A DNA stretch of 64,000 nucleotides. Origin: Myxococcota bacterium. GTDB lineage: Bacteria; Myxococcota_A; UBA9160; SMWR01. Made by a program: the position numbers and the translations under genes. Location: assembly GCA_039030075.1 (NCBI GenBank), contig JBCCEW010000028.1:1-64000 (forward strand), written 5' to 3'. The notes under the pieces are model-generated. The model was not told the origin of the DNA. It worked only from the letters and a program-made list of their open reading frames with translations, and searched no databases. Positions 17,191-26,536 of this stretch are shown piece by piece. Position 1 is the first letter of the stretch. Each line of letters starts with the position of its first letter.

Positions 17191-17217
17191 GGGGACGGGC
17201 CTCGTGCTGGGGCGCGC

Positions 17218-17223
17218 AGTATA
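17218..17223 (-). promoter_or_regulatory. putative -10 element of the alpha/beta hydrolase - LLM operon
   Basis: TATACT on the minus strand, a near-consensus sigma-70 -10 hexamer, 27 bases before the ATG at 17190 and just after the stop of the methyltransferase gene. No good -35 box was found. Confidence 0.4.
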
Positions 17224-17238
17224 CGGGGCGAAGCTCCG

Positions 17239-18363
17239 CTAGCGGCGGAAGTGGGCCACGGTCTCGACGTGTTCGGTGAAGGGAAGGAGCGGGTACGCCC
17301 AGAGACCCGTGAGGCGCAGCGACGACGTTGCGAGGAGCTGGGTGGCCTGTGCCAGGAACGCGTCGAGTCCGCAGCTCACCCAGGCGACTTCCTGCACCGG
17401 GCTGACTGCGAGCGCCGAGAGGAAGGCGGGATGGACGCCTTTGCGCGGCGGGTCGAGCACCACGACCTCGGCTTCGGCGAGCAGGTCGGTGCAATCCTCG
17501 GCGGCGCGGGTGGAGGCCTCGGCCCGCGTTCGTTCGGCGGCAGAGCGTCGCGCGAGGGCGTGCTGCAGACCGATCGCGCCGGCCGGGTTCAGTTCGACGA
17601 AGTGGACCGAGGCCGCGGCGCCGAGCAGCGCGAGCCCGAGGGCGCCCGTCCCGGCGAAGAACTCGACGATCCGGCGTCCGGGTGTCACGCAAGCGCGGAC
17701 GCGACGGGCGATCGCGTCCGCGACTTCGGGTTGGCTCTGTCCGAAGGCAGCGGGCGGGTACGCGACGTCGCCATCGGCCACCCGCTCCCACAGCAGTGCG
17801 TCACCGGCGAGGTGTTGCCAGTGGGGTCCGAGGATCGTGTTCGTGCGCTCGGGATTGCCGTTCCAGAACAGCCCCAGCAGTGCGTCACCGAGCTGCTGTG
17901 CGAGAGCCGGGGCCATCGCGGCGACCGGGCCCGGCTCGCGGGCGTTCTCGACCAGCACGATCTGGGCGCGCCCGCTCTCGGACGCGACCGCGACCTGGAC
18001 CGCCCGCAGACTCCCGCGGTGGGGTGCGTCGGCGTAGCTCGTGACGCCGGCAGCGGCCTCTTTCACTGCGGCGGCGACCCGGTTGATGGTCGGGTGATGC
18101 ACGGCGCAGCGGGGGATGTCGACGATCCGGTGGCTGCCGGCCTGGAACAGACCGACTTTCGGCACGCGGGTGCGCCCGCGGACCATCAGGCGGGCCCGAT
18201 GGCGACTGCCCAGCCCGCGCGCGGTCTCGAAGGCGGGCTCCGGGCCCCCATGCGCGGCGCTCCACGCCCGCAGGGCTTCCCGGGCGCGGGGCGGCACGGC
18301 CGCGTCGCCGAAGCGGGGGCAGCCCGGACAGGGAGGTCGATGCGGGCAGTCGGCGGCCATCAT
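17239..18363 (-). CDS. RlmD/TrmA-type RNA m5U methyltransferase
   Basis: A 374-residue SAM-dependent methyltransferase. The N-terminus has CPHRPPCPGC and a later PRCAVHH, four Cys fitting the [4Fe-4S] site of RlmD-type enzymes. The Rossmann motif is IVEFFAGTGALGL, then VLDPPRKGVH, the catalytic Cys in WVSCGLDAF, and the closing FTEHVETVAHFRR. Such enzymes make 5-methyluridine in 23S rRNA or tRNA. It is shorter than E. coli RlmD (about 430) because the N-terminal TRAM domain is missing. Two adjacent ATGs (18363 and 18360) are possible; TACGGT lies 8 bases upstream of the first and no Shine-Dalgarno is seen. Confidence 0.85.
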   Translation of the reverse strand: MMAADCPHRPPCPGCPRFGDAAVPPRAREALRAWSAAHGGPEPAFETARGLGSRHRARLMVRGRTRVPKVGLFQAGSHRIVDIPRCAVHHPTINRVAAAVKEAAAGVTSYADAPHRGSLRAVQVAVASESGRAQIVLVENAREPGPVAAMAPALAQQLGDALLGLFWNGNPERTNTILGPHWQHLAGDALLWERVADGDVAYPPAAFGQSQPEVADAIARRVRACVTPGRRIVEFFAGTGALGLALLGAAASVHFVELNPAGAIGLQHALARRSAAERTRAEASTRAAEDCTDLLAEAEVVVLDPPRKGVHPAFLSALAVSPVQEVAWVSCGLDAFLAQATQLLATSSLRLTGLWAYPLLPFTEHVETVAHFRR

Positions 18364-18433
18364 CGGAGCGGACCGTAGCCCCGGAAACCGAGGTGCGAGC
18401 GCGGATTCCCCGTGCCGCCAGGCGCGCCGCCCG

Positions 18434-18439
18434 TAGACT
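18434..18439 (+). promoter_or_regulatory. putative -10 element of the subtilase gene
   Basis: TAGACT followed by six bases and the ATG at 18446, with no Shine-Dalgarno; probable leaderless transcript. It lies in the 82-base gap divergent from the methyltransferase gene. Confidence 0.4.
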
Positions 18440-18445
18440 CGGCAC

Positions 18446-21400
18446 ATGCCGTGGTCGCGACGGATCGTGTGCGCTGGCTCGAAGGCTGGGTTCGCCCTGA
18501 GCCTGGGGACGACGCTGCTTCTCGCGATGCCGATCGCCGCCGCCGAGATCCTGGTGCGGCTACGCGCCGAGGGTCCCGCCGCGGTGACCGCCTGTGCGGA
18601 ACACCAGCAACGCATGGGCCGGCCGATGGCGCAGATCCTCGAGGACGGCTCCGAGAGCCTCGACCGGCTGCATGCCGAGCTGGGTGTGCGCCGGGTGCGC
18701 GCCGTGTTTCGCCGCTCGGATGGCCGATCCTTCCAGGTTCAACGCGCAGCGCTGCGGGCGCGGGCCACGCGGCCGCGCGCGCGGCTGCCCGGGCGCGCGC
18801 GACTTCCCGATCCGCCGGATCTTGCCCACGTCTACCGGGTCGCGCTTCCGCCCGGTGCGAACCCGGCAGAGGCCGCCCGCCGCTACGCGGCGGACTCCCA
18901 TGTCGTCTGGGCCCAGCCCAACTTCGAGGGACGCATCGATTTCGTGGCGGACGATCCCTTCCTCGCGAGCTCCGGCGCGTGGGGCCAGGACCATGCCGAT
19001 CTCTGGGGACTCGACCGCATCCGCGCGCCCGAAGCCTGGACCCGCACGCGCGGGGAGGGCGTGCTGGTGGCCGTGGTCGACACGGGCCTCGACACCGAAC
19101 ACCCGGATCTCGTCGCGAACGTCTGGGTGAACCCCGGCGAGGACCTCGATGGCAGTGGTCGCATCGAGCCCGACGAGCGCAACGGCGTTGACGACGACGG
19201 GAACGGTTTCGTCGACGACTTCCATGGCTTCGACTTCGCGAACTCGATCGATGCGAACGACGACGGCGACTTCGACGACCCGGAAGACGTCTCCGACGCC
19301 GACCCCTTCGACGACTGGGGGCACGGCACCCACGTGGCCGGGACGGTGGCGGCCGTTGGCGGCAACGGCGTCGGTGTCGCGGGCGTGGCGCCCCGCGCGA
19401 CAGTGATGGGCGTCAAGGTCTTCCCCGAGAACGAGGGCGCGCCGGTCGAGGTGCTGGCCCGGGGCGTCGCGTATGCCCTGTGGAACGGCGCCCGCGTCGT
19501 GAACAACAGCTGGTCCTGTGGTCAGCGCTGTCCCGAGAACCCGGTGATCGAGGAGGTCGTCGCGCTGGCCGAATCCCTGGGCGCGGTGATCGTGACCTCG
19601 GCCGGCAATCGCAGCGACGACGTCCTGTTCTACAGCCCCGAGAACCGACGCGAGACGATCGCGGTGGGGGCGTCGGGGCTCCAGGACGAAACCACCGCGT
19701 TCAGCAGCCGCGGCCTGTTGATGGACCTGCTCGCGCCCGGCGGCGCCGATCCGCTGGGTCCCGGCTTCTTCGCGCAGCGCGCGATCCTCTCGACGCGTTC
19801 ATCGGGTGCCAACGACAACGCGGATGGCGCCGGGGCCTTCACGGTCGCCGGGGAGTACCTGCGCTGGGTCGGCACCTCGATGTCGGCGCCCCATGTGGCC
19901 GGTACGGTGGCGCTCCTGCTCGCCGACCGCCCCGCGCTCACGCCCGAGGAGGTGCGCGGGATCCTGCGCGCCTCGGCGCGCGACGTCGGGGCGCCTGGAC
20001 ACGACGCCGAGAGCGGAGCCGGCGTGCTGGACGCCGCGGTCGCCCTCGAGACGGATCCGCCGGCCGCCGGCGCGCGCTTCACGTACCCGCTGCCGGGCGC
20101 CGTGGTCGTCTTGCGTGGCGACACGCTGGCCCTCGAAGGCGAGGTGTTCGGCGATGACGTGTTTCGGGAGCTCGCGGTCGGTCGGGGGCTCGTGCCGTCG
20201 GGATTCGAGGTGGTGGGCTTGCGCGCGGGCGGGCGCGCGACCGACGGCGTGCTCGCCGAGTGGCCGGTCGGCACCTACGCGCCGGGATCGGTGCTGTTCC
20301 GCCTGACGGTTCGAGGCAGCGACGGGCGCGAGGTCGTCGAATACCTGCCGTTTGCGTTGGAGCACCAGGAGCCGGTGCGCTTGTCCTCTCCCGGCCAGAA
20401 CGCCGAGGCGCCCGACCTATCGGGAGCGTGGGTGGCCTGGCAGTCGCGCCGCAATCTCGAAGAGGCGCCCGACGAAGATCTCGGGAGCGAGATCTTCGTG
20501 ACGGCCTGGGGTCCGAGGAACGCGCTCCACGAGTGGCGAGCCGTCTCCGGGCCGGGGGATCAGAACGAAGTACGACTCGCCGGTCGGCGCCTCGCCTGGT
20601 TCGACGACCGGGCCGCCACCAACGAAGTACACACCTGCCGCATCCGCCGGATCGGCGGGGCCTGTGATGCGCAGGCGGTGGCGGCGGGCGAGGCCGGTCG
20701 TCAGCGGTTGACCCTCTCGCGCCGCTTCCTGGTCTGGACGGCGCAGGTCGGCGGCCTGCAGCGACTGCTCGGCTGTCAGTTCACGGCCCGCGGCTGCGCG
20801 GCCTGGCCGATGCCCGACACCGCAGGGCGACAGACCGACCCGGTGCTGTCGCGGCGCGATCTGCTGTGGACCGACTGGAGCGGGGGCTTCCCGGCTACGC
20901 TGCGCTGTCGGCTGACCGGCAACGGGTGTGCCCAGCCGGAGCCAGTGCCCGCCGAGATCCCGGCGCAAGAGACGGACCTCGCGGGTTCGCTCGTGGCCTG
21001 GCGTGACTTCGCCGACCGCCTCGTCGCGTGTCACCGGGAGGCCGACGGTCGCTGTGAGCCCGCGGTGGTGGCGACCGGCGGAATCGGGCGTCCCCGCATC
21101 TCCGGCCGCCGGATCACGTGGAGCGGGGTCCAGGACGGCAACCGCGACGTCTACGTCTGTGAATACGACCGCGACACGCGTGAGTGTCCCGTCCAGCGCC
21201 TGACCGGGGCGGCCGGGGATCAGGACGCGCCGGACGTCTCGGGAGCCCGGGTCGTCTGGGAGGACGATCGCGCCGGCGGCCGGGCGATCTTCGGAGCCCG
21301 GCTCCCGGAAGTCCTGCCGCTCCCGCCGCGCACGGTCCGCACGGGCCGACTCCTCTGGCTGCGAGTTCGCGCGCACGGCCCCGAACGCGCGGCGCTCACC

Positions 21401-21643
21401 CTTCACGGCCGCTTCGCCGATGGCTCGCCCCTGTCGTCGCGGGGGATTCGGTTGCGCGATCGCGGCGACGGACGAGGCTGGCTCGCCTGGCGACCCGGTC
21501 CCGGCGATGTCGGTGCGCACCACATCGTGGTCGAGGCGCGCACGGCGGGCGGTCTCTTCAGCCGACGCACCTGGGTGGTGCAGGTCGAGCCCGGTCGGGC
21601 GTGGAAGCCCGGGAGGGTCAGTCGGCCTCGAGGATCTCGGTGA
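18446..21643 (+). CDS. secreted S8-family subtilisin-like protease with C-terminal propeller-like repeats
   Basis: A 1065-residue protein with a signal peptide (core GFALSLGTTLLLAMP). An inhibitor-like prodomain covers about 35-165. The S8 domain follows with the complete triad: Asp212 (VVDTGLD), His293 (GHGTHVAG) and Ser478 (GTSMSAPHVAG). Between Asp and His is an Asp/Asn-rich insert (DDDGNGFVDD, DANDDGDFDDPED) that looks calcium-binding. After an Ig-like segment, about seven repeats of roughly 45 residues (SGAWVAWQSR, AGRRLAWFDD, SRRFLVWTAQ, SRRDLLWTDW, AGSLVAWRDF, SGRRITWSGV, SGARVVWEDD) suggest a beta-propeller, then a final Ig-like domain. It probably degrades extracellular protein. The stop overlaps the convergent PilZ gene by 26 bases. 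Confidence 0.9.
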   Translation: MPWSRRIVCAGSKAGFALSLGTTLLLAMPIAAAEILVRLRAEGPAAVTACAEHQQRMGRPMAQILEDGSESLDRLHAELGVRRVRAVFRRSDGRSFQVQRAALRARATRPRARLPGRARLPDPPDLAHVYRVALPPGANPAEAARRYAADSHVVWAQPNFEGRIDFVADDPFLASSGAWGQDHADLWGLDRIRAPEAWTRTRGEGVLVAVVDTGLDTEHPDLVANVWVNPGEDLDGSGRIEPDERNGVDDDGNGFVDDFHGFDFANSIDANDDGDFDDPEDVSDADPFDDWGHGTHVAGTVAAVGGNGVGVAGVAPRATVMGVKVFPENEGAPVEVLARGVAYALWNGARVVNNSWSCGQRCPENPVIEEVVALAESLGAVIVTSAGNRSDDVLFYSPENRRETIAVGASGLQDETTAFSSRGLLMDLLAPGGADPLGPGFFAQRAILSTRSSGANDNADGAGAFTVAGEYLRWVGTSMSAPHVAGTVALLLADRPALTPEEVRGILRASARDVGAPGHDAESGAGVLDAAVALETDPPAAGARFTYPLPGAVVVLRGDTLALEGEVFGDDVFRELAVGRGLVPSGFEVVGLRAGGRATDGVLAEWPVGTYAPGSVLFRLTVRGSDGREVVEYLPFALEHQEPVRLSSPGQNAEAPDLSGAWVAWQSRRNLEEAPDEDLGSEIFVTAWGPRNALHEWRAVSGPGDQNEVRLAGRRLAWFDDRAATNEVHTCRIRRIGGACDAQAVAAGEAGRQRLTLSRRFLVWTAQVGGLQRLLGCQFTARGCAAWPMPDTAGRQTDPVLSRRDLLWTDWSGGFPATLRCRLTGNGCAQPEPVPAEIPAQETDLAGSLVAWRDFADRLVACHREADGRCEPAVVATGGIGRPRISGRRITWSGVQDGNRDVYVCEYDRDTRECPVQRLTGAAGDQDAPDVSGARVVWEDDRAGGRAIFGARLPEVLPLPPRTVRTGRLLWLRVRAHGPERAALTLHGRFADGSPLSSRGIRLRDRGDGRGWLAWRPGPGDVGAHHIVVEARTAGGLFSRRTWVVQVEPGRAWKPGRVSRPRGSR

Positions 21644-22757
21644 CGAGGTAGCCGTCGCCTTCGTCGTCGTCGACGATCGGCAGCTCGTCCATCATCTCGT
21701 TCAGGTAGCGCGAGGCTTCGGCGTCGAGCTGGTGGAAGCGCAGCACCATCCCCTTCTCGCCGTCGTCCCGATGGACGCGGGCTCGCACGACGAGCGGGAC
21801 TTCCCGGTTGCCCACGTGCACGGCGAGCTGCAGGTCGCTGCCCAGGCACAGCATGGGGGTCGGGTTGACGCGCATGCCGCCCACCGAGATATCGCGCCCC
21901 ATGAGCACCTTGCTGGCTTCGTCACCCAGGGCGATCACGCGGCGTTCCATCGCGTGTCGCGCGCTCTCGCGGCGTTCACTGTCGGCATTCTCGTCCGCGT
22001 CGGCATCCGACAGGGGAGCGCCGGCCACGGCGTTCGGGGCGACCGCGAAAGCGTCCTTCGTGCCCTCGTACAACGCAGGGCCACTGGCGTGGGCTTCGAT
22101 CGTCTTGCGCAGCTTCTGGTGGAGCCGCGTGCTCATGCCTTCGAAGCGCGCGGTGACGATCAGGGTGCCCGGCAGATTCTCCGAGGCGGTGCACTGCAGC
22201 ACGCGGCCCTTCGCCGAGAAGGCTTTCTCGCCGGAGATCGCGGCGGGGATCTGCAGCGCGATCTTCTGGTCGCGCTTCACGGGCTGGTGGGTCAGCAGCC
22301 GGAAGCCGCCGAGCGAGAGGTCGGCGAGCAGGGCGGGGCGCTGGCGCCAGCCCGCCCGGTAGCGCACGTGGGCGCCGATGCTGACGCGCACGTTGCGTCG
22401 CTTCTCGGGACCGCGATAGAGAGCGTGGAGCACGAGCGCGCGCAGCGCCGAGCGATGGACCGGGCGGCGCACCATCAGCCGGATTCCGGCGCGGCGCAGC
22501 GTGTTGCGAAGCGTCTTCGACTCCTGGTCGAGGACGGCGATCTGGGCCGGCTGGATGTCCGAGGGATGCAGGTGGAGACTGAGCATCCGCTTCGGTGTCG
22601 CGATGACCAGCGACCACTGGGTCTCGCGGTCCTCGAGGGACGGTTCGCCGCAGCGGTCGGTGAACGGTGTGCCGAGCGATTCGAAGAGCGGACAGAGATC
22701 CGCCAGTTCGCCGTCGTGGACGATCAGGGTCTTCGGAGCCGAGAGTTCTTGGGTCAT
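21618..22757 (-). CDS. double-PilZ protein with N-terminal receiver-like domain
   Basis: A 379-residue cytoplasmic protein. Residues 1-110 resemble a receiver domain (KTLIVHDGELADLCPLF ... SLVIATPKR ... RRPVHRSALRALV) but the phosphorylatable Asp region is degenerate. Two PilZ domains follow: EKRRNVRVS ... ADLSLGGFRL and ERRESARHAMERR ... GRDISVGGMRV. Both keep RxxxR-like and D/NxSxxG motifs that bind cyclic di-GMP. An Ala/Asp-rich linker separates them. Such proteins couple c-di-GMP to motility, polysaccharide or gene output. The partner is unknown; 215 bases without a gene lie upstream, in which I see only GC-rich sequence. Confidence 0.82.
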   Translation of the reverse strand: MTQELSAPKTLIVHDGELADLCPLFESLGTPFTDRCGEPSLEDRETQWSLVIATPKRMLSLHLHPSDIQPAQIAVLDQESKTLRNTLRRAGIRLMVRRPVHRSALRALVLHALYRGPEKRRNVRVSIGAHVRYRAGWRQRPALLADLSLGGFRLLTHQPVKRDQKIALQIPAAISGEKAFSAKGRVLQCTASENLPGTLIVTARFEGMSTRLHQKLRKTIEAHASGPALYEGTKDAFAVAPNAVAGAPLSDADADENADSERRESARHAMERRVIALGDEASKVLMGRDISVGGMRVNPTPMLCLGSDLQLAVHVGNREVPLVVRARVHRDDGEKGMVLRFHQLDAEASRYLNEMMDELPIVDDDEGDGYLVTEILEAD

Positions 22758-22972
22758 CAGCGAGGCTCGACGTGCACAGCGTCTCTTGCATCGGCCGGCG
22801 GGGGCGGGCCCTTGAAGGGGCACGCGCGCCAGGGGGCCCAGACTCCACCCCGCCGTGCGCGCGGCGCGAAAATTGCCACGGCGGCGGAGCGGGTTGCCGC
22901 TTCCTGAAGGGGCGCCCATGTCCGTGTCGTCGGATGGGCGCCTGGGCGACGGCGCGACCCGGGTCGCGGCGC

Positions 22973-24142
22973 CTAGGAGCCGCTGGAGAACGCGAGGATC
23001 AGCCGGTCGGCGATCGCATCGGCGAGGACGCGTCGCCCGGTGGGCGTCAGATGGCAATGGTCCGTGTAGGTGATCTCGGGGGTCTCGCGGTAGACGTCCG
23101 TGGCGTCGAGCCACGCGAAGACCGGAGCGCGTTCGCTGGACAGCGCCGTCAGGGTTTCCCGGAACACAGCGAACGTTTCCGCGTAGTACGCGTTGCGACC
23201 GGGCATCTTGCGGTCGTGAGCGACCACGATCTGCTCCTCGAAGGGGGCGAGGGGCTTCGTGTCCGGCAGGATCACCATGGGCTGGAGGACGGTCAGGACC
23301 CGCGCCTGCTCGGCTTCCGCGGCGTCCGAGAGGTAGCGGAGGGAAGCGGCCAGGGAGTCGGCGATCGCGGTCGGCGCAGGAGCGTCGTAGGCCTCGAGGG
23401 GTTTTGGTCGCAGGCGCTCGAAGGCCTTCACGACGCGCAGGTCACCGACCCCCGACCAGAACCAGTGGCGCAGTGCCTGGCGCAGGGTGGGCTGGGCCGC
23501 GAGGTAGGCGGCTTCGGTGGCGCGGAAGCGCATCGGAACGCCGGCGCGGCTGTTGATGATCGCCGAGGCGACGTCGTTGGTGCCGTCCAGAGTGACGACC
23601 CAGTCGGCGCCGAGCGTGCGACGCTCGAGTGCGTAGGCGAGTGCCTCCTGCCAGGACACATAGGCGGGCACGCCGCCGTTCAGCACCTCGAATCGCTGCC
23701 CGGCGAGCGCCGGGTCGGACGCGGCGCGCTGCTCGAGGGCCGCTTCGAGGTAGCTCGAGATCGTGTCGTCGTTCGAGTTCGCCGTGTAGCCCCACGCCAC
23801 CGAGCCCCCGAGGAACAGGATGCGCGTCGTGCCGGGTGCAGGGGTGGTGCTGATGGGCCCTTCCCGCAGACCCAGCGCGTTCGTCTGGACCCGCTCGCGC
23901 TGGATCTCGGGCTGCACGCGGTAGGTCAGGAAGGGGTCGGGGAGGGTCGGGATGTGACGGTCGTCTTCATTGATGGCGGCCTCGACCTCGGCCGGCATCT
24001 GCGGCTTGTAGTTGCGCTTCTCGATCGAGAGGGCGATCGCCGCCAGGCCCTCGACGATTCCGAAGGGGATCAGGATGCCCAGGACCACCGCCACACTGCG
24101 GAAGATCCATTCGCGTCTCGAAGCCCGGGAAGACGTTTCCAC
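22973..24142 (-). CDS. membrane-anchored SGNH/GDSL hydrolase
   Basis: A 389-residue protein from the GTG at 24142. One N-terminal membrane helix (WIFRSVAVVLGILIPFGIVEGLAAI, residues about 10-35, given here only as location) anchors a periplasmic domain. Motifs are LFLGGSVAWGYTA (Ser in place of GDS), GGVPAY, DGTNDVAS (block III GxND) and DHCHLTPTGRR (Asp-x-x-His). It may deacylate or acylate a surface glycan or lipid. It resembles the domain of the protein at 30245-31474 in overall plan but not in sequence. Start choice is uncertain; the frame extends 57 bases upstream. Confidence 0.72.
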   Translation of the reverse strand: METSSRASRREWIFRSVAVVLGILIPFGIVEGLAAIALSIEKRNYKPQMPAEVEAAINEDDRHIPTLPDPFLTYRVQPEIQRERVQTNALGLREGPISTTPAPGTTRILFLGGSVAWGYTANSNDDTISSYLEAALEQRAASDPALAGQRFEVLNGGVPAYVSWQEALAYALERRTLGADWVVTLDGTNDVASAIINSRAGVPMRFRATEAAYLAAQPTLRQALRHWFWSGVGDLRVVKAFERLRPKPLEAYDAPAPTAIADSLAASLRYLSDAAEAEQARVLTVLQPMVILPDTKPLAPFEEQIVVAHDRKMPGRNAYYAETFAVFRETLTALSSERAPVFAWLDATDVYRETPEITYTDHCHLTPTGRRVLADAIADRLILAFSSGS

Positions 24143-24318
24143 GTGTTCTCTCTGGGGGCGCGGGGAGCGGTGATCGGCCCGCGGCGAGCGAGATAGCACA
24201 GAACGGGCGTCGGCCGGGGCGAACGGTTAGGTTCCTCGCCCATCCCCCGAGCGCCGCCCCCGACACGCGGTTGCGGCGCTGTGGGACCCCATCGAAGCTT
24301 CCCAGCGGAGGGTTTCTC

Positions 24319-25044
24319 GTGGCGCAGAACAACAACGCCGGCGCGACCGTGATCGGCGCCCTGATCATCGGTGCGGCGATCGTCGCCGCCGCGCTGTTGA
24401 TCCAGGGCTCGGTCCAGAACGCGGCCGACGAGGTGGCCTCGCTCAAGGAAACCTTCGGTCAGATCGCCGCGCCCACGCGCCCCGAGCCGCGCCGCGCCGA
24501 TCGCCCCGGTCGCCCGGATCCGAGTCGTCGCTACGCGGTGAACACGAAGGGATCTCCCGCGAAGGGCGACGCCAAGGCCCTGAAGGTGATCGAGTTCAGC
24601 GACTTCCAGTGCCCGTTCTGCAACCGGGTGATGCCCACCCTGCGCCAGGTCGAACAGACCTACGGCGACAAGGTCCAGATCGTCTTCAAGCACCTGCCGC
24701 TCAGCATCCACCCGAAGGCGCCCGCGGCCCACGCGGCCGCGGAGGCGGCCCACAAGCAGGGCAAGTTCTGGGAGATGCACGACAAGATCTTCTCGGACCA
24801 GCGCGGCATGAGCGAAGCGAAGTACCTCGCGTACGCAGCGGAGATCGGGCTCGACGTCGATCAGTTCAAGAAGGACCTTCAGGATCCTGGGGTAAGAGCC
24901 CGTGTCGAAGCGGATACTGCCGAGGCCGCCCGCCTGGGCGTGTCCGGGACGCCGGCCTTCTTCATCAACGGCCGGTTCCTGTCGGGCGCTCAGCCCTTCG
25001 CGGCCTTCAAGGCGTTGATCGACGAGGAGCTCGGCAAGGGCTGA
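24319..25044 (+). CDS. DsbA-family thioredoxin-fold protein, membrane-anchored
   Basis: A 241-residue protein from the GTG at 24319, which has GGAGGG seven bases upstream. One N-terminal membrane helix (about residues 8-28) and a Pro/Arg-rich linker lead to a DsbA-like domain with active site CPFC (Cys98 and Cys101), the helical insert, and the cis-Pro loop GVSGTPAFFING. This layout matches BdbD/DsbA-like thiol oxidoreductases that form or shuffle disulfides in the periplasm. No DsbB partner is near. It is divergent from the SGNH hydrolase and convergent with the small lipoprotein. Confidence 0.87.
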   Translation: MAQNNNAGATVIGALIIGAAIVAAALLIQGSVQNAADEVASLKETFGQIAAPTRPEPRRADRPGRPDPSRRYAVNTKGSPAKGDAKALKVIEFSDFQCPFCNRVMPTLRQVEQTYGDKVQIVFKHLPLSIHPKAPAAHAAAEAAHKQGKFWEMHDKIFSDQRGMSEAKYLAYAAEIGLDVDQFKKDLQDPGVRARVEADTAEAARLGVSGTPAFFINGRFLSGAQPFAAFKALIDEELGKG

Positions 25045-25068
25045 GGCGCCTCTGCGGAGGGGTCGTCG

Positions 25069-25320
25069 CTAGCGTCCGCGGCGCGGGTGGACCGACGTGC
25101 ACGCCACCCATTCCTCGCGCACGATCAGCGCGCTGTCGCGGAGCGCGACCCTGCACTGCTTCTGGTCCGGGCTGACCTCGACGAGCAGGCCCTCGCCCGA
25201 CCAGTAGTCGCCGGCGAACGAGTCGACGAACACCGGGGTCCCCCGGGTCGGCATCAGGCAGGCCGAGGTGCCCAGCGTGGTGGCGAGGAGGCCGCAGAGC
25301 AGTGTGGAGCGCCAGCGCAT
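25069..25320 (-). CDS. small lipoprotein of unknown function
   Basis: An 83-residue protein. The N-terminus MRWRSTLLCGLLATTLGTSAC is a lipoprotein signal with a probable lipidated Cys21. The mature part has beta-type segments (VFVDSFAGDYWSGEGLLVEV, QCRVALRDSALIV) and no known motif. ATG at 25320 has GGAGG very close upstream. It is divergent from the GlxA-type regulator, 118 bases apart. Confidence 0.55.
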   Translation of the reverse strand: MRWRSTLLCGLLATTLGTSACLMPTRGTPVFVDSFAGDYWSGEGLLVEVSPDQKQCRVALRDSALIVREEWVACTSVHPRRGR

Positions 25321-25438
25321 GCCCTCCGCATCGGTCGGGCGCGCCCGCGGGTTGACCGACCGGGGTCCGGACCCGGCTGGCCGAATTCGTGGGAACACCG
25401 TCATTGATGCCAGGCGACCCGCGTGCCAGCCTGAGCGC

Positions 25439-26536
25439 ATGGGACGAAACGGAACGACCTCGGTCGACTTCGCAGGGACCGCTCGGGGGTCTGGGGCGAC
25501 GTCCCGAGGCCGGGCGCCGACCTCCGCCCGCCCGCGGCGCATCGCGATGCTCGCCTTCCCGGACGTGCAGATCCTCGACGTCACCGGGCCCCTCGAAGTG
25601 TTCGCGATGGCGAGCCGGCTGCTCGCCCAGGCGGGTCACCGCGATCCGGGCTACGCGCTCGAGGTGGTCGCCCGCGAGGCGGGACCGCTGCGCACCTCGG
25701 GCGGCGTCATGCTGGTGGCCGAACGCCGGCTGGGGCAGGTCCGCGGGCCGCTCGACACGCTGATCGTGGCGGGAGGCCTCGGGGTGCGGGAGGTCTTGCA
25801 GCAGCCGGACACGCTCGCCTGGGTGCGACGCAGTCCGCGCCGCGTTCGCCGGCTCGCCTCGGTGTGCAGCGGGGCGTTCGTGCTGGCGGAGGCCGGGCTC
25901 CTGGACGGCCGGCGCGCGACGACGCATTGGGAGGTGTGCGAAGCGCTGGCCCGGGCCTACCCGCAGGTCCGGGTCGACGCCGATCGGATCTTCGTGCGCG
26001 ATGGCGCGGTGGCGACGTCCGCAGGGGTCACCGCGGGGATGGACCTCGCCCTCGCACTGGTCGAGGAAGACCTCGGGACCGAGCTGGCGCGTGCGGTGGC
26101 GCGACAGCTCGTGCTCTTCTTGAAGCGTCCCGGCGGACAGTCCCAATTCAGCGCGCAATTGGAGAGTCGTTGGAGCGAGCGTCCCTCGCTGGCCGAGCTG
26201 CAGCACTGGATTCACGACCACCCCGAGGCCGAGCTGGGCGTGGAGGCGCTGGCCGCGCGGATGGCGATGAGTCCCCGCAACTTCGCCCGGGTCTTCGCCC
26301 GCGAACTCGGGGTGACGCCGGCCCGGTACGTCGAGCGAGCGCGGGTCGAGGCGGCCCGCCGCCGCCTGGAGGAAAGCGAGGCGAGCGTCGAGGAGGTGGC
26401 CGACGCCTGCGGCTTCGGCAGCGCCGAGACCCTGCGTCGCGCGTTCCAGCGGCAGCTCGGGGTGTCGCCATCGGCCTACCGCGAGAGCTTTGCCCGCTGC
26501 ACGTGGGAAACGACGGAGGTGCCGGCATGGCCCTGA
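25439..26536 (+). CDS. GlxA-type transcriptional regulator (DJ-1/PfpI + AraC domains)
   Basis: A 365-residue regulator. Residues about 35-210 are a DJ-1/PfpI-like sensor domain with the nucleophile elbow ASVCSGAFVLAEAGLLDGR and TTHWE. Residues about 250-350 are an AraC/XylS DNA-binding domain with two helix-turn-helix units (VEALAARMAMSPRNFARVF and VEEVADACGFGSAETLRRAF). Family members regulate small-molecule catabolism such as glycine betaine or isocyanide use. The Cys of the elbow is kept, unusual if the domain only binds ligand. The downstream DJ-1/PfpI gene overlaps by 10 bases, so the two are almost surely co-expressed. Confidence 0.93.
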   Translation: MGRNGTTSVDFAGTARGSGATSRGRAPTSARPRRIAMLAFPDVQILDVTGPLEVFAMASRLLAQAGHRDPGYALEVVAREAGPLRTSGGVMLVAERRLGQVRGPLDTLIVAGGLGVREVLQQPDTLAWVRRSPRRVRRLASVCSGAFVLAEAGLLDGRRATTHWEVCEALARAYPQVRVDADRIFVRDGAVATSAGVTAGMDLALALVEEDLGTELARAVARQLVLFLKRPGGQSQFSAQLESRWSERPSLAELQHWIHDHPEAELGVEALAARMAMSPRNFARVFARELGVTPARYVERARVEAARRRLEESEASVEEVADACGFGSAETLRRAFQRQLGVSPSAYRESFARCTWETTEVPAWP

